A stretch of 64,000 bases of DNA from contig OZ316895.1 in the NCBI GenBank assembly GCA_973895155.1, forward strand, positions 8,370,001-8,434,000, in the 5' to 3' direction. The position numbers were made by a program, and so were the translations under genes. The stretch is from Marsupella aquatica. Lineage: Eukaryota > Marchantiophyta. Shown piece by piece: positions 45,667 through 56,634 of the stretch. The stretch's first letter is position 1, and each line of letters opens with the position of its first letter. The notes beneath the pieces are model-generated. The model was not told the DNA's origin. It did no database searches and saw nothing but the letters and a program-made list of their open reading frames with translations.

Positions 45667-47280
45667 TCAATGGTTAGAAAGGCCAGACCCTCTTCAATTC
45701 CAAAGGTGGTCAACAATGTCATTTCTTAGACAAAAATGGTTGGCCTTGTTGTTAATTTCAGTTGTTGCAGCAAGGAACTCCAACCACGACAAATTTCCCC
45801 TATTGACTCTTGCAGCACTAATTCTTAAATATAGAGGGAAATTATCATCCCTTTCATCCTCAATATTAATCATATTGTGAAGGATGACACATGCAAGTAG
45901 AATGCTAACAATGTTTTTTTTTCATACCAAGACCGTGCAGGCCTCTTCACCTCGGGGGGTTGACTATCAAAAATCTTAGGAACCACGTGCAATCCAAAAT
46001 AGGTATTTTTGGCAGATTTTAACTAAATTTTAAAAAAGTGTAGGAGGCAAAAGAAGGTATTATAAACTCATGTTTATAGAATATTCTTTAACATATACCT
46101 TTTATAAAGTAAAATAGGTTATTAATATTGAAAATAAAGAATATTCTTGGAATATTTTCTTTATAAAATAGGTCTATTTATATTAGGCTAGGATCGCACG
46201 TGGTACCCCAAAATATACACTTAGTTAATCCCCCGAGCTCTTCACTATCTTAAATCTAGCTTGGAGTACCCCAAAAGCCCTCTCCACATCATTCCTTGCT
46301 GCTTCTTGGTACCTTGCAAAATGCTTCAACTTCTCAGATTGTGGCATGTGCACAGTGGATATGAACATAGACCACTCAGGATAAATTCCATCAACCAAAA
46401 GATAAGCTTGTTTGTACTCTGTACCAATCACATGGAAACTGACATTGGCTGAATCATTACGCAACCATTCATCTAGAAGTGGTGAGCGGTCAAGGACATT
46501 GAGATCATTGTTTCCCCCAGCCAGTCCAAAAATGGCATGCCAAATCCACAATTCTTGATCAGCAATGGCCTCCAAGATGATGGACTTATTCTTGAATGTC
46601 CTTGTCAGTGTATTGGCCTTGCCAAGCAACAAGGCAATTCTTCCATGCCCAGTGCATGCAATCCAATGAGCCAAACAGGAAAACCTCTATCTACATTAAT
46701 TTGAAGATGATTCTGGAAATCTTCAGTAGTTGGCTTCCTCAAATAGTGACTCATACAATTCTCTAATGGCTTTCACAAAGCGATACAGAGACTCCAATGC
46801 TGTGCTTTCACCAATTCTACAATACTTGTCCAAAGCATCCGCCCCAATTTGATAAGCTAATTGCCTCAATGTTGCAGTCAATTTTTGATGCGGAGACAAG
46901 CCTACTTTCCCTGCAGCATCAACCTTCAGGCAAAAGTAAGTGTCATGTGCACACACATCAACAAGAATTTTTCTAAACAAACTGCTACTCATTCTGAATC
47001 TCCTCCAAAATTTCAACTCGTCATAGGTTGGACTAGCGGAAAAATAATCATTCCAGAGGTCTTCTGCCTCCTTTTCTTTACGCCTCTCCACATTCTCACT
47101 CCTGCCTGGCCCAGACCCTCTGTGCTTTCTTTTCCTGGGGTGCCTGGAAAAATTTGCAGTAGCAAGGGGTCCACTGAACATCATCAACTCCCAAAATCTT
47201 TGTTCCTCATCCCATTCAGCCTTCTCCTCTTCGAATTCTTCATCGAGATCCGCCAACCATCTTTCCAGTTGCTCCATCAT
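45667..47280 (-). pseudogene. Harbinger DDE transposase, frameshifted and split by a MITE
   Basis: The minus-strand reading starts at the ATG pair 47280-47275 with an acidic helix (MMEQLERW) and passes through FWRRFRMSSSLFRKIL, typical of plant Harbinger transposases. The three catalytic acids of the DDE_Tnp_4 fold are visible: GSLDCMHW (first Asp, about 46640), LLVDGIYPEW (second Asp, about 46385) and NDVERAFGVLQARF (Glu, about 46275). After the MITE the reading resumes with ACVILHNMI and ends LRNDIVDHLWNW, then a stop at 45667-45669. Besides the MITE there are frame changes near 46735, 46690 and 46605, so no full protein can be made. Confidence 0.85.
45951..46237. mobile_element. 287-bp MITE nested in the transposase, 8-bp target duplication
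   Basis: The ends are imperfect inverted repeats: CTCGGGGGGTTGACTATC at the left, and on the opposite strand CTCGGGGGATTAACTAAG from the right. A shared ACCACGTGC(A/G)ATCC lies further in on both sides. CTCTTCAC flanks both ends (45943-45950 and 46238-46245). The interior is very AT-rich with no coding capacity. Eight-base duplications are characteristic of the hAT superfamily. Taking the MITE and one duplicate out would rejoin the transposase frame exactly (..FKIVK-RPARSW..), which supports both ends. Confidence 0.9.
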
Positions 47281-47701
47281 TGAACAGATATAGTACAATC
47301 GTGGCCAAACTGAATTTTATTTTGATTGAAACCGCAAAAGCTGATCGAAGGTCGCTTCAATGAGATCGCATTGAAATTAAGGCACACATGCAGCACAAAA
47401 CACAAAAAAATTGATGCACCTGTTGTGACATGTGTATGCTGGCGCATCTGGTTCTTCAGGTGGACTTTGACTCCTGCCTTGACTTCTCTCTCGCACAACG
47501 GGCTTCTCTATTGCACTTCAAACTTTGTAATCCACGTGGGGCCCAGTTCATACATGTGATCAGCGTATGGAGGTCAGAATGGGGTGTCACCATTGGGGAT
47601 CGCGCAAAGGTCTTGGCACTGGCTATTTTGGCAACCACCATACTCTCCACTTTATATGATGGGGATAGTGGCGAGCAAACTCCAAACCGCTGGAGATGCT
47701 C

Positions 47702-50700
47702 TTAGTGAATCCCTTACTTTAGATTCTAAGGGTCTGTCACAAGTCCGAGTCTTTGCCAGGGTCTTTGCCAAACCCAACGGTCCCTACTTGTTTGGTTTAT
47801 GGTTATTGTAGATAGTCTTATCTTCCTTAATTAGGCCAGATGGTCAACAAAAACCCTTAAATTAATGGACTCAGTGTTGGAGTTAGGCAACGTCAAAGCA
47901 AATAATTTTTGAGTAGGTGCACGTCATGTTAGTGACTTACACGGTCCTCCCTTTTTGAATGGCAGTGTCTACATTGACCCTAAGTGTGCCTCACACGCCC
48001 TCTCACACGGGGCCTCATAAAGGGCTTAGACCAACTGGGTTATAAAATATTTTGAAAGAGAATTAGTGGTTTTTCCAAAAGTCCAACACAAACCTGGTTA
48101 AAAGTGCGCATCTTGAAACTCAAAGAAATTGAACTAATTCAACTAAGCAGAGGCTAGTATAGATGGTCAAGCTAACTCCGTGTCCAACAGACCATCAATT
48201 CCCCCTTAGACAATCCAGAAGGTTAAACCAAAGTTTCTCACAAATGTAGTACAAATATTAAATAGCTTCAACTCCCGGATTGCAAATTGGTCACCAGGCC
48301 AACAACCTCTTGCTCTCACAAGGTCCAAAATTATTCTTAAGAGGCCAAGGTGATCAGAAGTAGAACCAAGATATAACATACTTGCAAAGTAATTATATAG
48401 CAACCCATATCGAACTAAATAGGTGGCCTGGTGTAGGTGGCAAGCCACTCCTCTAACTGTAGCTTCCAAGGATCTCTAAGCATTCTTTGTCCTCTAGTTC
48501 CCAAGTGCATTGGTCTGGTTGTAACCAAACCACTTAACCAACTAGTCAATCCCGTAGTCAATAAGTTGCTTCCCAAGCCTACGTTTACATTCATGGTCAC
48601 CCGCATGGTCAAGAATAACCTTAAATGTGTATTCCTCTAAATCCTGAACAATCAATGCAACAGGCCGTAAAAAATCTCTCAATTAGGATCAAGGTCCTCT
48701 ACAAACTTTTTGAGTGAGCTAGCATGGTCATTTTTTCCAACACCCAATCATGAACTCAGGTGTTTCTAGCCCAACGGAGACTGGGTTGTCATTGTGAGCC
48801 CATTGCAATGCACATGTGGGTGCAAAATTCCTACTTATCTTATTGTGATATTGCTTGGGTCTTAGTTGCAACTAGACACTCTTCCTAATTTCAAAGCTAA
48901 CCTGACGTTGATGTTTGTCCACTTGGTGCTCCTTGTACCAATTTTGGGCAAGGGTCATCCCCTTGGTAGCCTAGCCCGTGACTATCGTCAACCTTTACTA
49001 TGGTTACAGTTGTAACCCTAGACCTAAGAGTAAATGCCTAGCAATTATTTAGCCTAAATATTTTTGCTGTTGAGAAAATGATTGTGCTCGATCACTGCCC
49101 TCCATTGCACTCCTCTATTAGGATTCTTTTACACTCAACCTGAATCCTAGCAAGACATACGAGGGGGAAGCAAGTTGTTCAAGTGGATTGTTGCAATGTT
49201 GCACATTCATGGCGTCAAGTTTGATAGCGTGGGAGCCTCCAAAATGCCTAGTGAACCCAACCCATTCAAACTCAACCTGAACAAGTTGAAATTGCTTTAC
49301 TCAACAAGATCAAATTTTTCAATTTGGAAATCTTTCCAAAGGGCGTCAAGTATTGTTGAAGGGCACCAACCAATTTGGTGCAAATGCTGGTGCACTGACC
49401 ATGATTGTACTTGAGGTAACAATGGTTGTGTTTCTTGCGAACTACAGATTTTGGACCCGCAATCTGTCTGTAGCATTCTAGTAATTGGAAACCTCCATGG
49501 AAATTGGTTTGAGATGGTCATAAGTTTATGGTTTTTTACAAATGTTATTGGCACTCATAGGTCACCCAAAAATTAGTCTGCACATTTCATTAGCGCCTTA
49601 AAAAACTTGAAAGTGATAAATGCAAGCAGGTGGATGTTATGACCCATCTCACAATAGGGCTCACAATCTGACTGCGTGCAACAGGCATAACTATTGGCCT
49701 GGATGTCCATTAGACAAACCATGACTTCAAGACAGTGCATTTGGCCTACTCTAGTGCTCATCTGAGCTAGTTGCTTTGTCAATCAGGCTAACTAAGGGGT
49801 TAAAGCTAAAATATGAAGGTTGGAGCTCTGGGGGCACATCATAATCCATTTATGTAGTGCACGAGCGCCATGTCTGTGCATTGCACAATTCCACAATTGG
49901 GTGAGTGAGAAAGCAAGGGCCTGACAAGAGTCGTGGGCACTAGTCAGGTTGCGTACTGGCTCCACTCCTGGGCATTGGGCAACATGGCGTCTCAGGGGCC
50001 TCACTCCAAGGGAGATCCCATATCACACGCGAAATTTTAAGTAATAAATATCCTAAAACTTAACAAAATAAAATAGATTTCTAGTATTTTCAACCCCTAA
50101 AATTAAGGAATATTGTAAGAATATTCTCACATTTGGTATTACAAAATCCCTATAGGTCTTATAATTCTCAGAGTTGGATTCAACGACCCCAATTTTTCTT
50201 CAACAAAACTTTTAAAATCTTCCGTGCAATTGAATTTGACAACCCGGGCTAACTTCTTCACGTGCGATGGGTTGGAAGAAAAGAAGTGAGGACCCCGGGC
50301 ATGGCGTACATCAATTATGAGGGGGGGAGTCATGGCAATCAAGCATATCCTTGCCTCACCCGCTGCCTCAGGCCCGACATGAGGACGAAGTACCCCTGAT
50401 GACCCCTTTTTGCATTCAAGGGTCCCCTTTTTGCATTGAATGGTTTGGGAAAAAGTGCAAAAGAATCCAACGGCTACTGCTCATTCTCGCTCATAATTGT
50501 TTTTGTAAGTGGACGACAGACAAAATGAGCGAGAACCAATCGCTATTAACTGTACCTTTGAGGTACAAAACTAAACTGAGCCAGCTGGTTCTCTCATTGT
50601 AGTGTTGGTGCATTTACACCTCTCTCCTTTCCTTGCTCAATTGTAAACCCCTAGTGTATCTTTACTTTGTAGTTTTGTTCACCATTATCTTTGCAGACCC

Positions 50701-52765
50701 CCACGGGAAGTGGCTTCCAGATTCTTGGATGCCAAGTGAGATCAAAATTAGTATTTTTCTGTCATAAACACTAGTGTATATCTTTGCGGCAATAAACAAA
50801 CAAGACTACATGTGCTGGAGATGAGTCCAGCAAGAACGGCTAAATTCAGGAACAATGAAAAAATTGAAATTTTAAAAGTAAAACATCAAGTAAGAAACAG
50901 TAGGGGTAACAAAGTTGGATATTCAACAATGGTGCACAACAGTCAGAAGAAAAGATGCATGCTGCTGGATTTTTAATATAGGTGCACCTTAAACCAATGG
51001 TAGTGTAAATTAGTCAATTATTCTTTTTGAGCTTTCATAATGTTGTATTGTGTTATTTGGTATGTAAGCAGACTCAATAGCATCAAAATAATTTTTAGCC
51101 CTCATTTCGTCAACTCAAGTCCATTTGTGCTGAGATTTTATGCTATTGCCTCACTTGGGGATCTTCTTACTAACAAACTTGAAGAAGATTAGAAGAAATT
51201 AAATTTATCACTTCTCAAACCCAATTACACAAACGAGAGGTGAAATTAAAGTAAAAAATGGATCAATTGCTCAGAGAGGCATGACTTTGTGGTAGCTCAC
51301 TTTAGTAGAGTGATAGGTCTTAGGCTCAACTATTGTGGCTTACTCTTCCCTTTTTGTGGGGTTTCACAAATTTCCCCTTTAAAAAATAAATAAAAATAAA
51401 ATAAAAATAAAATGGATCAACAATCCATTCCAATTTGGTTGGCCTCTAGTAATTTGCTTCCAATTGTACATGAGCATTGTACACAACTAATTTTAATTAG
51501 AGCATAATTTGCAAAGCAAGAAAGTGAGAAAAAAGTGAAACTGAAACCAGGATGGACCACCATGTTGGACAAAGTGCTCCCATGGACCACATTTTGGTGG
51601 TCCATAGAGATTTGGGGCCCATAACTTGATCATTATCAGTACTAAAATAATTTTTGGTTTTGACACTCCAAGGGAACCAGGGTAGAGAAGGAGGAGATAT
51701 AAAAAACACAAACCCAAATATTTCATACTAATACAATTAAAATCAATGTAGTGGAATTTGTCCATCCACACTGTATGATGAAAAACTCAATCACAATAAC
51801 CACAAATTTAACTATCTTTGATGGAAGTGTAGCTTAAGTACTTTCCTAGCATATCCCCAAATCTAAAATATTTGAATGTATGAATAGCAAGTAGCAAGTT
51901 ATTATAATAAAACTCAAGTGCTAGGAAATGTGGTCTATGGGAGTCTCAAAGACCAACCTTGTGGTCCATGGGGGCTTCAAACTCGGAAAAAGCTGTCCGG
52001 TGGAAATAGGACAGAGATACGCTCATAATCTGTGCCCGATGAAATCTGTGGTTTCTTGGGGCTATGGGCTGAATGGTCCCCACAGCCATGACTTATCCGA
52101 CAGGTCGAGAGCGCTCGTTCGATTAGTCTATTCGTTTGCAACCACAATTGTAGGTTGAAGAATTTGTCGGAGCTCCGTGAAGCAATTTTGCAACCACAAT
52201 GGTAGGTTAAAGCATTTGTTGGAGCTCCGCGAAGCAATTTGAGCTCTGGTGAGTAACACTCTGTCTCCTTTGAGTAGGTCGAAGAATTTTCTCAAGCTCC
52301 CTCAAAGAAATCTCAGCTCGATCGACCTACTCACACTCTGTCTCGGTTGCGGTGGCTGCTGTTAGGTTTATAAGCATGTTGTTGTCGAAACTCGGGACAG
52401 ACATCTTTGCTTCACAAACATTCCGTCTGTGCACGGACGGGCTTTTTCGAGCATTCAGTGATCTTTGAATTCGGTGTCTTTAAAATTATTTGACGTCCTG
52501 AAATTTCTGCGAAAGATGGCTACTGCAGTTCACTTGAATGTTCCTGCGACAATCGGGGCTCCTGATTTTTGTGGTCTAACAAGCTACTGACGAAAATTAA
52601 GAATCGGGCCCGGTTTCTTCTCCTGTCCCGTGTGCAATTTCTCCCTTCGGACGGACGGACACCACTTTTGTGGGGGGAGCCCTCTCGTCGCTCGGGAATC
52701 GATACAGGTATTGTTGTCCGGGTTAAGAGAGGAATTGAATTCGGTGGGGAGAGTCGTGGGTAGGC
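47702..52765. other. Gene-free spacer between Harbinger and LCYB
   Basis: No recognisable gene. Short open frames here show no motif. The last 0.6 kb contains the triple repeat at 52.14-52.32 kb and the likely promoter and 5' UTR of lycopene cyclase. AT-rich text at 50.04-50.15 kb with ATTGTAAGAATATTCTC superficially resembles the MITE interior, but I could not find ends. Confidence 0.4.
52136..52322 (+). repeat. Three degenerate ~50-bp repeats upstream of LCYB
   Basis: Copies begin at 52136 and 52188 (TTGCAACCACAAT(T/G)GTAGGTT, then GGAGCTCCG(T/C)GAAGCAATTT). A more diverged copy starts at about 52272 (GAGTAGGTCGAAGAATTTTC, then AAGCTCCCTCAAAGAAAT). They lie 450-630 bases before the start codon, so they may act in the promoter or 5' UTR. 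Confidence 0.75.
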
Positions 52766-55700
52766 ATGGATTCTTCAACTTCATTCTTGGCTATGTCCAG
52801 CAGTGCAGCAGCAGCAGCAGCCGAAGGCCTCAGGATTCACGACCGATATCTGCCAACTTCATTGTCATATATGGCTAATTCTCCCATTTCGTGGACCCAG
52901 CAAACGAGCGTTGGGGGGACTCTTTCCATTTCTGGATCATGCACAAAATTGTCTGTGACCAGATGTGGTGGCGAATTGTTTGCTCGAGGACTCTGCGGTT
53001 CCAGCAAAATTTTCCCTCAGAAGACCTCGGGCTCACCGCCAAAGAGGAGCATGTCTCTGCGAGCTGCAAGTACGCTGCTGGAGATGGCTCCCAAGGTTAA
53101 CCCCCAGAAAAATCTTAGCTATGATCTCCCAATATTCGACTCCCGGAAGAACGCTCCTGTTGACCTTGTGGTGGTGGGAGCGGGCCCGGCAGGTCTGGCT
53201 GTAGCTCAGAGAGTATCTGCTGAGGGTCTCAAGGTCCTGTGCATTGATCCTGAGCCGAGTAGCGTGTGGCCTAATAATTATGGCGTCTGGGTCGATGAGT
53301 TTGAGGCTATGGACTTGCTGGATTGCCTGGATTACACATGGGGCAGCGCAGTGGTCTACCTGGATGACAAAGCGAAAAAGACTCTTGAGCGGCCTTATGG
53401 TCGAGTGAATCGCATCCGCTTGAAATCGAAGATGATTGAACAGTGCATTACAAATGGCGTGCAATTTTACCAATCCAAGGTACCCTTTTTTCTGCTCAGC
53501 TTACGACCTTCGAGCAAATGTTTCTGCGAAAATTTAACATTCAACTGCTAATTCCTTCCCTCGATCTCCCAGCTGAATTTTGCTCAGCTACCTTTGTAGA
53601 ATCCTGATGCGTCTATACCAAATAGCGCATTCCAAAAACAAAAAAATAATCAAAGCAAAACACTTTGGCTGGATTCCCTTGGGAGATCGATGCATTCTCT
53701 CTTGTCCTCATGAAAATGCCCAAGTTTTTTAGGAGTTTCAGGCAGGAGTCATGTTTGTACAGGTAAAGCATGTCACACACAGTAAGGAGCGATCATTTGT
53801 ACAATGTTATGATGGAACCATGGTCGAGACGGCCGTTGTGCTGGATGCCACAGGCCACTCCAGGCGGCTGGTGCAGTATGACAAGCCTTTCAATCCCGGT
53901 TATCAAATTGCGTATGGTATTATTGCTGAGGTGAGCCCAAATGTTCTCTGCAGATGTCAACTGCTAAATCAGCACACGAATAGCAATCGAAATTTGTTGC
54001 AGACAATCATCAGTTGTACATCGTGCTCTAGAGCTGTGCTTCACGGCCAGTGATCTATTTCTGCAAAGGGGTGTTGGAGGTCATAAAGAAACAGTTTACT
54101 GACGACGTTTTTATGTTATTTTAAAAATCTAATTCAGGTGGATGAGCATCCTTTCGATGTGGATAAGATGCTATTCATGGACTGGAGGGACTCGCATTTG
54201 ACTAACACTGATCTTGAAGAGGGCAACCGGAAACTGCCCACATTCTTATATGCAATGCCGTTTTCTTCTACCCGAATCTTCTTGGGTACAGATATCACTT
54301 TCTTCAGATGTTGGGTGTCGCAAGTCCATCGTGAAATATTTAATTTTCTCTAGTTGGCATTGGAGAAGTGGCGTGATATATCTCCATGTACCGAATATAC
54401 AGGGTATAAGCTTTTGTAGATGAGGACTTTCAACACGTTGTCATCATTCTATTCAGTTGTCCGTTTTCTGTGGTAAATTTTCAAAACGCAAGTACAGAAT
54501 TGGTTTCGTAGGTCTATTAATACTGGTATTGTTGAGCATTTCAGAAGAAACCTCACTGGTTGCCAGACCTGGAGTCCCTCTGGACGTAATTCAGAAACGA
54601 ATGGAGCTGCGCTTGAAACATTTGGGAATCAACGTGAAGAGCATCGAAGAAGATGAGTAGGTGCTCAAATTCCTGCCCTATCTGGGGATAACCCCCAAAG
54701 GCCGTCCACTTTCTATTAGTTTGGTTCCCTTAAAATTTCCTTGAGTTTAACTTCCTCTTCAGCTCTTAGAATCAATCATGGTTTTTACTAAGCTCATTAG
54801 ACTGGTGAACAAGACGCGCTTTTGACGACGATGTAAGAAAAATAGCGTGTTTTTGTTCTTCTGTGTTAGTGTACTAGTAGAAGAGCAATTTTTTCGGGTA
54901 GTAGGGTTGGTCTCAAAACCATTCAAATAATTCATTTATCGAAAACTTACAGAAGCTTGCCGAACAAAAGCTAAAAGCAAAAGAACAAAGGTATTATTGG
55001 TCTAAATCTCCGGAAGGCGTTAGATATGCAGAAAAAAAGTGGCAGAAACTAAGAACCTAGATTTGCCGCATGGAAAACTTATAGATGGTTAAGACCGCTA
55101 TCAGGAAACTTGTGAAGGTAGGAAGTCATGTGTAGAGCAAGTTGAAACAGCTGTATCAACTGGTTGTGGAACTAGGGCTATCTCCACCTTGAGTGCGATG
55201 TCGTCTTAACAGAACAGATTTATCTCACGAAAAATTTATTATGCCAGCAGAATTTAAATCAGGGAAATATTAATGTTAGTTTGTTGGACTAACAATTCGT
55301 CGATGGTGGATAATACTCGCCAATTTCATTTCTTAGCAATGCCTATCAATCTTCCTATTTCGAGTTTATAATTAGTCCCTTTGCTCGCAGGGTATGTGTG
55401 ATTCCAATGGGTGGAGTGCTACCAGTTATCCCGCAGAGGGTGCTTGGTATCGGGGGGACAGCAGGCATGGTTCATCCTTCGACTGGTGAGTTCAGGCTTG
55501 AGGCGTACCTGTGGTATGAAACACCACGTTTGATTCCATTGAAGGGACTAGTGTAATGGTTGTGCTTCTTGAATACCGTCATTTTAGGGTAATCTACCTT
55601 GTTCCTCTCTTCCTCTAATCTAGTTGGGCAGGTGAAGTGAGCCTGGTTGTGTCATGGTTGATCATGTCTTAGGATACATGGTGGCCAGAACATTGGCAGC

Positions 55701-56634
55701 TGCACCGGTATTGGCCGATGCTCTTGTGAAGAGACTAGGTGGCTCAAGAAGTCCCCAAGTCTCTCCAAGTCCAAGTGGTGCAAAGGATTCAAATGAAGGA
55801 TTCGCACCACCTTCCACTGTTCAGCGCGACAGTCCATCAGGAGATGAGATCAGTGCAGGAGTCTGGGCTGATCTGTGGCCAAGGGAGAGGATACTGCAAA
55901 GGGAGTTCTTCTGTTTTGGAATGGATGTTCTTCTAAAGGTGAGACACAAAAAGTGACTTGCAAAGATTTGCGGCAAGCAAAATCGATTTCTCTGTGTCTT
56001 TCTTTGAGGCACGTTAATTGATTGATCACTTCCAGAGGGATGCTTTGCTTTCATCAAAACGAATGAAGAGAGTGGATTCGTGATGCAATTGCCTCTAATT
56101 CCAGACGACAGATAATTAAGACCCTGTAGTGCCCCCTTAATCTAGCTTTAAGTTAGAGACGATTTGCTGGCTCTCCAGGAAGAGTCTCTTGGATACTTGA
56201 TGTAAGTTTTGGAGTATGTTCTGAAATCATTTGGGCCCTATGCTTGGCAGCTTGATTTGATTGGCACGAGGCGGTTCTTTGACTCCTTTTTTAGCCTGGC
56301 ACCACATCATTGGCAAGGTTTTCTGTCCTCTCGGTTGTATTTTGTAGAGGTAACCTTTCTCACTCAGTGAAGAGCATCATTGCCTGTAATCATTTGTGGA
56401 TCATCAGTTCATGGACATATGGCAACCTGCAATACTCTCTTTGTTCCGCTCTTTGCTATTAACTACAGTAGGGACAATACAGCTAATGACACCCTTTATT
56501 TCGGGTTGCAGCTTTTGGGCTTTGGTCTTTCACTGTTTTCAAAGGCGACCAATATTTCACGAGCAGAGATCATTTTCAAAGGAACTGGGCCACTTTTGGT
56601 TATGATGAAGAACCTTGCGTTCATGAAGCGCTGA
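52766..56634 (+). CDS. LCYB: Lycopene beta-cyclase, plastid, 8 exons
   Basis: Exons 52766-53479, 53763-53930, 54138-54285, 54545-54656, 55391-55485, 55673-55938, 56251-56349 and 56512-56634 join in phase to 574 residues. The first ~100 residues are Ser/Ala-rich and fit a chloroplast transit peptide. DLVVVGAGPAGLAVA (~132-146) is the dinucleotide-binding motif. WPNNYGVWVDEFEAMDLLDC separates it from epsilon-cyclase, which has a different residue pattern there. Others are DATGHSRRLVQYDKP, MDWRDSHL, FLEETSLVARPG, IPMGGVLPV and GTAGMVHPSTGYMVARTLA (charged and cyclase motifs), and FFCFGMDVLL near the C-terminus. The enzyme closes beta rings on lycopene to give beta-carotene. An extra ~40-residue Ser/Pro-rich linker (GGSRSPQVSPSPSG...) lies after VKRLG where relatives are much shorter. 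Flowering-plant LCYB genes are typically intronless, so seven introns are notable. Confidence 0.95.

Larger units (their letters stand above)
43216..47701. mobile_element. PIF/Harbinger DNA transposon, complete ends
   Basis: The 15-bp end GAGCATCTCCAGCGG at 43216-43230 is exactly inverted at 47687-47701. TTA flanks both ends (43213-43215 and 47702-47704), the target duplication typical of PIF/Harbinger. The 4.5-kb interior carries the two genes of the superfamily: a Myb/SANT-type ORF1 on the plus strand and a DDE transposase on the minus strand. Both are now broken, so the copy is not autonomous. Confidence 0.95.

Noticed and set aside
45584-45880. 98-residue plus-strand frame
   Set aside because: It is the antisense shadow of the transposase C-terminus (ILHNMI, LRNDIVDHLW on the minus strand).
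52766-56634. Lycopene epsilon-cyclase or capsanthin/neoxanthin synthase identity
   Set aside because: WPNNYGVWVDEFEAMDLLDC and the FLEETSLVARPG context fit beta-cyclase; epsilon-cyclase differs at these places.
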